Positions 30,544-42,006 of a DNA stretch of 64,000 nt are shown here, one piece after another. Location: contig NC_071330.1 of the NCBI RefSeq assembly GCF_010183535.1, forward strand, positions 17,155,717 to 17,219,716. The letters are read 5' to 3'. The stretch's first letter is position 1. Every line of letters starts with the position of its first letter. The notes under the pieces were generated by a model. It saw nothing but the letters and a program-made list of their open reading frames with translations. It was not told the origin of the DNA and did not search any database. This DNA comes from Caenorhabditis remanei (lineage: Eukaryota; Nematoda; Chromadorea; Rhabditida; Rhabditidae). The position numbers and the translations under genes were made by a program.

Positions 30544-32798
30544 TCATGCACAATTATTAAACCGACAAACGATTTTTGTGACTTCCGTCCTGAAATTTGA
30601 AATTAAATCAATGAAAAACTGATACATAAGATACTCACCGGAAAAACGCATTCCACGTTCCGTCTCCACTACATGCAATATTCCGACCACTCACTTGAGC
30701 GTTGTAATTAGCACTAATGATTTGTTCTATCCCACTCGAACTATCGATCTGGATAATTTACATTCACTTCACAGCAACTTTCTCTTTACGACAAAAACTC
30801 ACCAGCCATTCGATTGATTCACATACTTTACCACCAAGTGTCCTACATGTAATATCTGCCTGAATACATTCACCGGCGCCACTAGTTTCCCTGAAAAAGC
30901 CAATAATTAAAAAAGAATTCTGGGAAAAACAAACCTGTATGTATAGTAGTATTCGCCTGTTGGTGGGTCTACGAAAATTGTATCTTCAGGCTTACACGAT
31001 GTACATGCTGAAATAAACACGAACCTTTTTTTGGAAGAACAAAAAAAGATAATTAACTTACAGGGTCGTGGACACTGATTGAAGTTACAGGATAGTGCAG
31101 TGACTTCAGAGCTAAAAAAAGTTTAAAAGTTGACAAGAAAAGTCGAAACAAGAAAGACCGTACCCGGTTCCAGTAGTGTACTTGCTATCTACAGAACATG
31201 TTAATTCAGCAGACGCTAAACCCGCGCCCATTGTTGATCTGATATCTGAAACTCCAGAAGAAGTTGTTCCCTAGAAATTTCAGATTAGTTATCAAATAGA
31301 ATTGAGCACCCGTACCTGGACTGTAACAGTAGTACACACTTGACCATCATCTCTTTGGCATGTAACAATTGCAGCCTTACATCCGTCAAACGTAGCTTCA
31401 CTGAACGATAGAATAATTCAATATAAATTTGAAAATAAATAAACGAACTCTGTATTTAAACTGGTTCCCGCTGGCGGTGCGGTCAGAGGAATTGTCCTGA
31501 TATCACACGAAGTGCAGGCTGAAATTAAACTGCTGATACCTAATTGGAATGATGATGGGCTTACACGGAGGTGGGCACTGATTGAAGACACAAGACAATT
31601 CAGTGATCCCGACGCTGAAACATTGATAGACAATGAGGGATCGAAGACTTAAAAAACTAACTTTCTCTCATACGTAAATTGACCATTTTCATTACATCCC
31701 ATGGTTAATATAGATACATCACTATTCTCAGTTGTTTGAAGTGAGGTAGTCCCACCTGCTGTAATTCCCTAAAAACCAAAAGAAAAACATGAAAAAGTTG
31801 TGTAATATGGTACCTGAATAGCTACAGAACTGCAAGAAAGACCATCATCTCGTTGACATCTGATATTTGTTACTCTACATCCATTTATCGTTGAGACTAT
31901 ATATAAAAGTTATTCTAATCAGTTAAATTTGGAATAACTAACGTGGGTACAAAACTGGTTCCAGGAAGAGGATTTGTTGGAGCAATGTCATTTATGTTAC
32001 ATGTTTGACATGCTAGAATATATTAATATGAATTTCTGGAGATTTTCTTACCAGGTACAGATTCACATCCTTCGAACTGACAAGACAGCTTACTGATTCC
32101 AGTTCTGTAACGACTTATGGGTTAAAATGATTGTTTAGAAAAACTTACATAGTGCCCTATGAGACTGTTCCATCATTTGCACATGTGAGTGTTGCACTAA
32201 CTTTTGTTGTAGTAGTTGAATCTGTTATTGATACTTGTCCGGTTGCAGTCGTTGCGAACATCTTTATATCTGTACATATCATTGTATCCGTTCTCTTACA
32301 TGTAACTTTGTTTGTTGTACATTGGCCGGATTCCGTGGTATCTCTATGAATTGTTTGTATTTGCAATTGAAAATGAAACAAATACATACAGGAACTCAAA
32401 CTGGACATCTGGGATGGAATCTCGCATAATGGCTCCGATATCACATTCCGTGCATTCTGAAATGTCATGCTAGTGAATTCTAGAAAAGCTCTATTAGGAA
32501 AAAACTCACGATCCGTTGGATCTTCTGTGACAGGTTCATCAGTAACAGGAGTATCTGTCACAGGAGTATCTGTCACAGGAGTATCTGTCACAGGAGTATC
32601 TGTCACCGGGACTCCTGTACTGGGAGAATCCGTTTCTGATGACGTGGCCGTTCCTTCTGTGGTGACTTCTACAGGTTCATCTGTCGGAAGACTAGAAGCT
32701 GTGGTACTAATTGATACTTCTTCTGGAGGTATCATCCTCACACACATTTCGACTAGGGATAAAGTGAGAAGAGTGAAAACAATTAGTCGAGGATTCAT
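30544..32798 (-). pseudogene. C6-domain (DUF281-like) secreted protein, disrupted copy
   Basis: Sixteen exons on the minus strand (first 32510-32798, last 30544-30589) align one to one with the intact copy at 33953-36228. A signal peptide (MNPRLIVFTLLTLSLVE) is followed by a Ser/Thr/Pro region with a VTDTP tandem repeat. Four C6-type domains follow, each starting C-x2-C (QCTEC, ACQTC, SCTSC, SCTSC). Two defects are visible. In exon 3 the codon matching Trp in TYSWGTT of the paralogue is TAG (32157-32159). Exon 6 (31814-31896) is 83 nt against 85 in all paralogous exons, so the frame shifts. All other junctions remain in phase, so decay is recent. If expressed, it would give a signal peptide plus roughly one domain. 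A sequencing error could explain one defect, hardly both. Confidence 0.75.
32540..32610. repeat. 15 bp coding tandem repeat (VTDTP)
   Basis: The 15-mer AGTATCTGTCACAGG and its variants are repeated in the first exon of the disrupted C6 copy, encoding successive VTDTP units. The intact paralogue has only two VTDTP units (about 36000-36030), so the tract is length-variable between copies. Confidence 0.85.
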
Positions 32799-33952
32799 GT
32801 CAAATAAAATGAAAGAAGAAAATGAAATAGGTGATTAGAAGGACTAAATGATCGGATATATATTTCAGAAAGTGATCTAGACAAGAGAGGACAGAGATTA
32901 GGAAAAAAAAGGAAGAAAAGATAGGAAAAACCTGTTAAATATAAAAATACGGGAAACGGGAGGATATGAACTGAAACGTTTCGGGTACAACAAGATCTTT
33001 GTTATTTGTTTGCGTATCGCCTAGAAAAATATGAGAGATGAGCTCTTTTTATAATTTCACAATGTTTGTGAGGTACAGTTGAACTAATTCCGGCTACCTT
33101 TCAAGACAAAAGTACATGAAAGATATACTGGTATAAAAAAAATGCATGAAAAAACTTGCGCCGTTTCAAAAACTTTAGCTAACAAACTTTTTGAATTTTG
33201 CTTCTGCTTAATCTGTTCAATCAAATGATCTTGATCAAAACTACACAATCCCCCTTATCTCCGAAACGTGAGAATTGTTGGTCTGATTCATGTATCCATC
33301 AAGGTGTCTGTACGAAACACGAATATCCAGTTGTCCGGGATTTCCCGTTGAATAAATCAATTAGTCTCTAGTTTGGTATGTATATGAAATCGGAGGACAA
33401 TTGTTGAATATAAACTTGAACTAAACTAACAATAGGAAACAAGGAAGCGAAAAAACGGCAAATCATTGGAAGTGTGATTTAGGAGACGAGTACAAAATGT
33501 GATAAATGAAGGAAAGATCAGAAACAGAGATCAGAATAGAGAGGGTGAGACAGGTTTGATATCAGGAGAGACGCGCTTTCGGAGGACAATTTATATCAAA
33601 CGACGGATTGTCTGAGAAAACGAGAACCCACAGTCCATGGACAATTGATTATGATTACACAGAGATCCAGAATAGAAATCAAATAGAAGGCAAGTCTTGT
33701 ATAGTTTGCGAAAGCAAGGCAACGAAATGATACAAAATGATATGTGTGTTGAAAAAAGTTGTTTTGGCACAGGATCACCCGGAGAAGATATTTCAAAATA
33801 TAAAAAGTGAGAGTGAGTAAAGTTTATTTTAAATAGTATTAATATTATTAAAGTTAATATTATTAAACCAACCGAAAATTATTTTGTAGTAGAACAAGCA
33901 CAACTGATAAGTTATCATGAATAACATAATCGTCACTAGGATATTGCGAGAA
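32799..33952. other. Intergenic region between C6 copies B and C
   Basis: Bases about 33225-33400 are a diverged copy of 36690-36865, upstream of the next gene (ATCAAAACTACACAAT, CCTTATCTCCGARACGTGAGAAT, AAAYCAATTAGT). The tandem duplication unit therefore included at least 600 bp of upstream DNA. No gene is supported within it. Confidence 0.6.
32972..32990 (-). promoter_or_regulatory. Conserved upstream element of the C6 gene family, copy B
   Basis: TGAAACGTTTCGGGTACAA lies 174 bp before the ATG and is identical to copy A. A GATAAAAATACGGGAAA-like phrase lies on its proximal side, as at copy C. Confidence 0.5.
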
Positions 33953-36228
33953 TTCTGAAATAGAACCATTTTGGAAACATTTTTCTTCAAAAAAAGACCG
34001 AATTAAACTTACATGGTGGGCACTGATTGAACACACAGGAGATTGCACTGATTCCAGGTCTAAAACATAAATAATAAAGATTTTATGTAATTGGAAAGTG
34101 GAACTAACAGCATTGGAGCACTGTATATTCCATTTGCATTGCACGTTATCGTGGTTGCAACGTTATCGTTATTATAGTTGGTGCGCAGTGCAAAAGTTCC
34201 AAAGAGACTAGTGACCTAAAAATAAGGAGATGTTCACGAAGAAAATAAAATGGAAGATAGTATACCCAGACTGCAACAGAACTGCAAATTAATCCATCGT
34301 CTCTCTTGCATGTGATAGTTGTCAATCGGCAGTTATTCAATATAGTTGTTCTGAATTTAATAAAAATACTTTTAAAAATTGAGTTGCTGAAGCACTCACG
34401 TTGAAGTGAAACTGGTTCCCATAGGTAAATTTTTTGGAGCAATTGTGTTGATGTCACAGGTAAGACAAGCTGAAATTATAGAAATCAGAATCAAGTTTAT
34501 TTATTTATACTGAAAAAGAACTTCCGCCACTTATACTCCAATATAAAAAAACCAGTTTAACTTACAGGGTGGTGGTGGACACTGATTAAAGTTACAGGAG
34601 AGTCCAGTGATTTCAGTGCTGAAAATAGTTTTAAAGTTGACAAGAAAAGTCGAAACAAGAAATACCGTACCCCGTTCCAGTAGTGTACTTGCCATCTGCA
34701 GAGCATGTTAATTCAGCAGTGGCTACTCCTAAACCCATTGTTGATCCAATCTCTGAAACACCAGTAGAAGTTGTTGCCTGGAATAGTCAGGCTAGTTATC
34801 AAACTTCACTTTAATCAGAGCTCCGGTACCTGGACTGCAACAGAAGTACAAACTTGACCATCTTCTCTTTGGCATGTGATAGTTGCAGCTTTACATCCGT
34901 TAATTGTATTTTCTCTGAATGATACAATTTAACAGAAACTTGAGTTTATAAACGAACTGTGGTATTAAACTTGTTCCCGCCGGCGGAACGGTCAGAGGAA
35001 TTGTACTGATATCACAGGAGGTGCATGGAGGTGGACACTGAATAAAGTCACAAGATAATGCAGTAATTTCTATTCTGAAATCAATTAATTCAAATAGTGT
35101 ATAATTGAAGACAGTATTAACCCTCTGTATGAGTACTTTCCATTCTCATTACACTCTATTACTGAAGTAGCCGAATCGCCGTTCATTGTAGAACTGAGTT
35201 CTGATATCCCTGTGGGAAATTCCGCCTGAAAAACTGAATAACAATAAAAGGAGACAGACACATGGACTCACCTGGACTGCAACAGAACTACAAATTAGAC
35301 CATCATCTCGTTTACATGTGACAGTTATTACTTGGCATCCATTGACTACATTCTCCCTGAATTCAAAAAATGTACTTAGAATTTGAATATAACAACGTAC
35401 TCTGACACAAAACTGGTTCCAGGGAGTGGATTCGTTGGAGAAATTTTACTGATGTCACATGTTTGACATGCTGAAAGAAATTTGAAAATATAATAATGAA
35501 ATAATTCAAAAATGCTTACGAGTTGGAGTAGTACAACTTTCGAATTGACAAGCCAGCTTGGTGATTCCGATACTGTCATAAAGAATGAGATGATTCGATT
35601 ATCTAGAAAATGCTTACTTACGTAGTGCCCCATGAATAAGTGCCATCATTTGCACATGTCAGAGTTGCACTAACTTCTGTTGTAGTTGTTGAATCTGTTA
35701 TAGATACCTGCCCGGTTGCAGTCGTTGCGAACATTTTGATATCTGTACATATCATACCATCATTTCTTGTACATGTCGCTTTGGTTTCGATACATTCTCC
35801 ATCTGCCGCATTCTCCCTGCAATAATCTTATTTTCATAAATGAATTTCAAACCTTAAACATACACAAAAGAAAATACAACACCAGTTGGGATTGGATCTG
35901 GTTTTATGGTTTGGATGTTGCAAGTGGTGCACACTGAAAATATATTAGAAATTTAAAATCCAAATCTATATAAGAAAAACTCACGATCCGTTGGATCTTC
36001 TGTCACAGGAGTATCTGTCACAGGAGTATCTGTCACCGGGACTCCTGTAGTCGGAGAACCCGTTTCTGATGACGTGGCAGTCCTTTCTGTGGTGATTTCT
36101 CCTGGTGCATCTGTCGGAAGACTAGAAGCTGTGGTACTAATTGATACTTCTTCAGGAGGTATCATCCTCACACACATCTCGACAAGAGAAATTGTGAAGA
36201 AAGTGGTTATAATTAGTCGCAGAATCAT
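33953..36228 (-). CDS. Secreted protein with four C6-type (DUF281-like) domains
   Basis: A predicted extracellular protein; the C6 domain has no known biochemical role. Exons on the minus strand: 35985-36228, 35864-35933, 35622-35816, 35520-35572, 35401-35470, 35272-35356, 35122-35225, 34958-35074, 34830-34914, 34671-34777, 34566-34618, 34400-34469, 34266-34350, 34109-34215, 34013-34059 and 33953-33954, giving 497 residues. A signal peptide is followed by a Ser/Thr/Pro-rich, probably O-glycosylated stalk (to about residue 81). Four repeats of about 95-100 residues follow, starting LCTTC, PCQTC, PCTSC and SCLTC. Each contains G-x-C, T-C-x-R-x-D-G...C, a (T/E)C(A/N)x(N/D)G step and a closing C-x-F-x2-C. 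Each domain is built of four exons in a repeated phase pattern, which points to internal domain duplication. The TAA stop is split by the last intron. Read-through of that intron would add only a few residues. Confidence 0.8.
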
Positions 36229-37171
36229 TATTTTTTCAAATCAATACAGGTGATATAAGATTGAAAGAAGATGTATGCAAAGACTAAATGATCGCGGATA
36301 GAAAAATTCGAAAGCAGAAAGTGATATAGACGGGAAAATACATAGATTAGGATAGGAAAAACCTGCTAGATGATAAAAATACGGGAAAACAAAGAGAAGA
36401 AGAATTGAAACGTTTCTAGTACAAGATCTCCGCTATTCGGAATTGTCTGTCTGTGTGTCGGTTAATATATATCAATGTGTTTCTATGCGTTCATAAGATA
36501 TATGAATGTTATTGGATTAAAAACAAGACATAACGAGAGTGTGTCTGATATAGAGAGAATTAGTCGGAGAAGAAAATTGGTATGAGAGTAACGAAAATCA
36601 GTTTATCTATAGCTGAAGAAAGATAGAAAATAAGAAGTTTACCCATCAATATTCTGACCAGATGGTGAGCGGGGTCTACATACTTATTAAAAATGTTTCA
36701 ATTGGATGATCTCGATCAAAACTACACAATTCTCCTTATCTCCGAGACGTGAGAATCGTCAGTCTGATCCAACGGGGGTCTACAAAACACGAAAATCCAG
36801 TTTTCTGGGATTCCTCCGATTGAAAGATCAATTAGTTTGTAGTTTGATATGCATATCAATCTCTGAACTTTTTAAAAATATTTGTTTGACTGTTCAAAAA
36901 AATCTGAAAAAAAATTTATTCAGGATTTATTTCTTGATACAGTTGATCTATAAATCGAAATTGTGGAAAAACCGGTTCAGCTCCTACTTGCCACGATTCA
37001 GTATAATTTGATATCAACTTTTTTGAAATTATATATACATATATATTAAAAAAAGAAAGATTTTTCCTAAACAATGAGTGTCCGCCTGTTTGGGTGCTTG
37101 AGCTGAAGCGGTATATGCCAAAAATTCACATTTGAGCTGTTAGAGAATATATCTGTAAACCAATTAACAGA
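36229..37171. other. Upstream region of the intact C6-domain gene
   Basis: Besides the conserved element at 36406-36424, it contains the segment (about 36690-36865) duplicated upstream of the middle gene copy. No gene is supported. An AT microsatellite lies near 37030-37050. Confidence 0.5.
36406..36424 (-). promoter_or_regulatory. Conserved upstream element of the C6 gene family, copy C
   Basis: TGAAACGTTTCTAGTACAA lies 178 bp before the ATG of the intact gene, differing from copies A and B at two adjacent bases outside the GAAACGTTTC palindrome. Confidence 0.5.
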
Positions 37172-37245
37172 ATAATTAAAACCGGGTGATGGCAGTGTCA
37201 AGAGAAAAAATTTTCTTGACACTGCCATCACCCGGTTTTAATTAT
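37172..37245. repeat. Perfect 32 bp-arm hairpin
   Basis: Bases 37172-37203 and 37214-37245 are perfect inverted arms (core ACCGGGTGATGGCAGTGTCA) around a 10-base A/T loop. It is probably a tiny fold-back element; if transcribed, the hairpin would be miRNA-precursor sized. Confidence 0.85.
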
Positions 37246-37587
37246 GTACTTTTCCTGGTCTTTTCGTAAAATATATTTCTTTCTTTTTTCCTTTTTTTTA
37301 GCCTTTGTTACGGTTTTCTCTTCACCCTTGCCATTAAGTCTGTATTTTCCACCTTCCGCTTTTTCTTCCTCTTTTCCTCGATTCTACATTTCATGTCCCC
37401 CTCTATTTATTTACTCGAAACTGTCTCGTGAGGGACCGTTTCCAGTCGTTTGTATCTATTTTTTTTTCTTCTTTCGTCCCAATAAATAAATAAACAGAAT
37501 TGTTAAATATTCATAAAATACAAAACAAAAGCTAGAAATCTATGCCTACCCGTATTATAACACAGACTTAGAACATTCACTTACTAG

Positions 37588-38100
37588 GGACGGATCTGAT
37601 GGAGTAATAGGTCGAGATATATATCACTAGAACTGAAATTTTGCGCTGATTTCAAATTTGTATTCCGTTTTTGCTAAACGATCTCGTGAAAAAAGTTATT
37701 TGCGTTTTTGAAGCTTTTTAGTGCAAAAATAAGCATTTTGAAGACTCATGCAAAATCATGTAAATTGTATTGTTTGTGTGGAAACTTTAAAACATTTTCA
37801 GACAAATGTTTTGTAGATGCGTCATTTTTGAAAATTTAGGAAACTCCACAAAAAAGGTTCTGAAAGCTAACTCTGAGATCAAACGTACAAAACAAAAAAT
37901 ATATGAAAAAAATAAGAAAAATGTTAATATTGGGAGTCTTGAAAATGCTCATTTTTGCACTGGGAAGCCATAAAAACGCAAATAACTTTTTTAACGAGAT
38001 CATTCAATTTACAGATTTGAAATCAGCGCAAAATTTCCGTTCTAGTGATATATATATCTCGACCTGGAACTCCATCTTGACTCGGGATCCTTCTCTAGTT
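37588..38100. mobile_element. Inverted-repeat element (MITE-like)
   Basis: Arms of about 165 bp (about 37595-37760 and 37930-38095) are inverted and roughly 85% similar by eye. They share GGTCGAGATATATATCACTAGAAC, AAATTTTGCGCTGATTTCAAA and TTATTTGCGTTTTT in that order. The spacer is about 170 bp. No coding frame is present; a non-autonomous element is likely. Confidence 0.75.
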
Positions 38101-38456
38101 AGATCTTAATTTTGGTACATATTTTTTTGCGTGAAATGTATGCAGTACCCTGGTTGAATTGACATAATAATAATAATGCTTTTCTGAAAGTCTCTCATTT
38201 TACAATGCAACATTTCGAACGCATGTTGAATTCTCCTGAATTCCTTTTCTCTTTCCTCTCCCCGTCTACCCGTCTACCTGTCATATTCTGATGTCTCATG
38301 GACTATTTGTACTAGTCCTTGACCCGTCCCGCCCCTCATGGTCCACGATGCATCATAGATAAGAACACACACTGTCTGTTTGCCCATATACGGTCGTACT
38401 TTCTTTTCCGTTTTCTTTTACGAAAACTTTTTTATTTCATTTCTTTTATTTTATAG

Positions 38457-40785
38457 ATGGATAATTTAATCACTTGTCTACCATTGTTATTCCGGAAGAA
38501 AAAGTGCAAAATCAAGTTATCAGATATGCCACTTCTTGTCAAATTACTTATAGTAAAATCAATGGAATTGAGGGATTTGTGAGTTTAATTTTTCATTATT
38601 AGTTAATCATTATTATACCTTCCAGAATAATGCTGTCACTCTGCTCCAAAAAATTCGCTAAACTTGTCGGGAGTATTCCAAACTTTCCGAATAAGATGCA
38701 TTTGCGACTTGATCCCTTTCCAACCATTAGTCTTTTCAATGGAGACTGGAACGATCGTAGCTCAATTGTTCAGTTTCAATTTTTAATGGGTTCGGGATAT
38801 AGGATGAAGCATTCGTATAGTTGGAGGTTCAACGGGATACATTTTGAAATTGAGTAAGTTTAAATCATAACCTATTATCGGTTCGGAATTTCGCGGAATG
38901 TTCTCGTGCTTGAAAAATATCAAATGCCGTGTTTTTGAGCTTTGTAGGTCTGAAAAGAACTGCAAATCACGTCTTCCGCTTCGAGATCATTACAAACAAA
39001 TTAGATGAGCCTTTAACACCCCCGGTACGAGTTTGTGAACCGATAATATACATAAACTAAAAAACATTTAGAAATTGCAGTTTTTTGTGGTAATACTGCA
39101 TATTTTTAAAATAAAACATATAATTATGTACTAAACCTAATTTTCGAATATTTTTTCTAGTTTTGCAGTCAGAACTGAAAATAATTCAGCATTCGAATTT
39201 CATTAATTGAATTCCATTAATTAAATTTATTTAATCCATTAATCAACAAAAAAATTATATAATGAAGTTTTACCCTACTAATAAGCCAAAGTCTATCATC
39301 AGACATATTCTCGATGTATTAAATGCTTTTTTGATTAAATTCCACGGTTTCTAATTAAATTCAAAATTTGGCTTAATTCAACGGTTTAAAGTTAGTTTTC
39401 AATGACCGGGATGTTATTTCTAAGAATATGGATTCGAATTTATTGGAATTTCTGCCACTTGCAATGTCATAGTACCTACTTTTGTAGACATTGAATAGTT
39501 TAAAAAGAAAGGGTTATATATTTCAATCAAATATAAATCAAATCTGAAAGCAGTCGATTCGTATAAATCTAAATATGATTTAACAACACGCAAAAGGAAT
39601 CTTTACATTAGTAAAATTAAAGTATGAACTCGTTGAATTCAATGGAATTATTAGTTTGGAAAATTGCAAGCCTCTTATATGACAACAGGGAATAATAGTT
39701 AGGTAGAGTGATGTTAATTAGTTATTACATTGATTTAGAACAAGAAATGTGTTAAAACGATTTGAAGTTAGTTTTGTATGACCGAAATTGGAATTTATGC
39801 TTCAAAATTATACATGTCTTATGTCCAACCAACTTCCAACCTGCATAATTACATAACTTCTTTACTTTCAGACAACCAACCCCAGATTCCCGGAAAGAGT
39901 ATCCGTGCATCAAAGCAAAATGCGGGAACAAGTCTGATGTAGCAATGGCATCTATTCTTACTCATCTGTTATCCGTCTTCCCTAACTGCATTATTGAAGA
40001 AATTAGATTAGGAAAAAAGAAAAAGGGAATAAAGTTCAACATGGAAAAAGTGCTCTCTATGGTCCCAGAAGTGAAGGTTTTGGATGTTGAAAGAGAAGTT
40101 GATCCGAAGATATTTGAATTTGTTATGAATAATGTGAAAGTGATGAGAAACTTCACTAAACACTATGATCAAGGACCGGTAGTACCGGAGCCATTTTCCA
40201 CACAACTGCATTGTACTGACTCAATTCTAAGCCGTGGTTGCGAATGGACTCTTCCTGATATTCTTCTCAAATTGAATTGCCGCCACTCGGTATTCGAGTA
40301 CCATAAGTTTGTGACGGCGGACCTCATGGCGTTCCTGAAGAAATGGATGAGTTCAGAGGGAGAAGAAATGAAGAATATCGAGTATTTGATGATCGCAAAG
40401 GGAACAAAGTTTGATGATATGGCAGAAATTGAGTATTTGAAGAAGGAATTGGGTGTGGTGCGGTGCGATCAGAGTAGAGGAGATAGAGAGTGAGTTTTTA
40501 TAAAAACTATCCCGAATTAGAACTCGTACGACTTAGAACCGTCATAACGCTTCTTATTGGTTTATTGGTTTTAAAGCGTCCCAGTTTTGTGACTTTTCCG
40601 CAAATCACAACATTTTCAGCACATCAAAATACCCCGACGTAGACTTCACTACTGGATTTGACATTGAGAGATCCGATGGCTTATTGGGAACAATTGTATT
40701 CGAATACTGGAATTTTACGTTTTGTTTTTATACCTGGCATAACACTGGAGAGTTTGTAATTAATTTCTATAATTTACCTGATTGA
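38457..40785 (+). CDS. F-box protein with FBA_2-like associated domain (fbxb-type)
   Basis: Member of a family greatly expanded in Caenorhabditis; these proteins are thought to bind SKP1-like proteins through the F-box and targets through the C-terminal domain. Exons: 38457-38578, 38626-38853, 39872-40489, 40620-40785. All phases close, giving 377 residues. The F-box is LSDMPLLVKLLIVKSMELRDL, continuing IMLSLCSKKFAKLV (about 22-55). The C-terminal half has the FBA_2 pattern: LLSVFPNCIIEEI, then DILLKLNCRHSVFEYHKFVTADLMAFLKKWM and IEYLMIAKG. The ATG directly follows a TTATAG acceptor, so trans-splicing at the start codon is likely. Intron 2 is 1018 bp and AT-rich. The gene is isolated, between an inverted-repeat element and the satellite. 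Confidence 0.85.
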
Positions 40786-42006
40786 AAGTAATTATTAATT
40801 GTTTAATCAATAACTGTTAAAATTTTCCATTTTTTTGCAATTCTTCGTGATAGTTTCCTTAAATGAAAATATTCGCGTGCCGGGAAAAAAGTACCAAAGA
40901 AGACATAAGTACACTGACATAAGTAAACTGACAAAATCTCTATGTAACTAGCCTGAAAATGAACATTTTAAGCTGAAATATATATCAACATTTTGAACTT
41001 GGCGTGTTTGAAATAATACAGACAGGCTGAAGCGTCATTTTTGATTTTTAGACCATTTTAGCTCGGCCGTATTAAAACAGAGACATAGAACTTGCGTTAC
41101 CTGTATTTTTAAACTCATAACATTTATTTTGAAACGAATTATGTATGTGTTGGTCCGAACGTCTCCAGTTTTTTAAATCGGCGGCTTATGAGGGTGTTTC
41201 GACTACTTTGAATGCGATGAATATCGAAACAAGACATTAGTTAGGAGTACTGTGGTGTAGATTTACTAATAAACTTTACTTTTTATAGTAAAAGTAGCTA
41301 CTATTGAAATTGGTATAAAAAGAAGCAATGACCTCAGATCCGTGAACTCAGCCACTGTGGTATCGCACCACGAAAACAACATCATTCGACACAGTTGGAA
41401 ACGAGTGTTACCATAATATTTTGTGCGTAAATTTGAATTTTATTGAATTTAATCGATTTTCAAGATATTTTCATCATTACTTTTTATCGATTTCTGAGAT
41501 TATGAACTTTTTTTAAACGCTTGAAATTCTGATTAGCGGCTCCCGCCTGCGGGCGGCGGGATCCGCTAGGCATCGAGAGTTTTAGGGCTTACGGCCCTGG
41601 CCCAGAGTAAAACCGGATCTCCGGCACGGTTGCCCAGTGTCCAGAATCCTTCCCGGGTCACACCCCACTGATTTGGAATGTGATTCCACGGTTAGAACAG
41701 AACGGGGGAGATCATGAACTTTTGACATTACTTACTCTCCCCTAATTAAACTAAATGGAAATTAATTTGTCTTGGTCACTGGTCTTGGCCTTGGTCATCG
41801 AATGTTTTTACTAAAAAATAACAAAACTTTTCAATACAAAATAAATGACTTTCACTTTACGGCTCATATCACATCCAAATTTTCCAGCAATGACGGGACA
41901 GCCTAATTCTAATTGTCAAAAAAAAATTAGGTGAAAATGTAAAAAACGGACAAAGTTATTAACGGTCAACAAAGCGTGACATTTTGGCTAGTGAGAAATA
42001 AAAATT
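40786..42006. other. Region between the F-box gene and the satellite, with a GC-rich patch
   Basis: Mostly AT-rich. Bases 41530-41710 are GC-rich (GCGGCTCCCGCCTGCGGGCGG onward) and unlike any flank. About 200 bp upstream, GGTATAAAAAG at about 41310 resembles a TATA box. The order TATA-like site, GC-rich leader, then tandem array could be a decayed LTR-element end, but no reverse transcriptase or gag frame is visible. Confidence 0.4.

Noticed and set aside
41520..41700. Ribosomal RNA or snRNA fragment in the GC-rich patch
   Set aside because: No match to remembered 5S, 18S or U-RNA motifs. I could only note its unusual composition.
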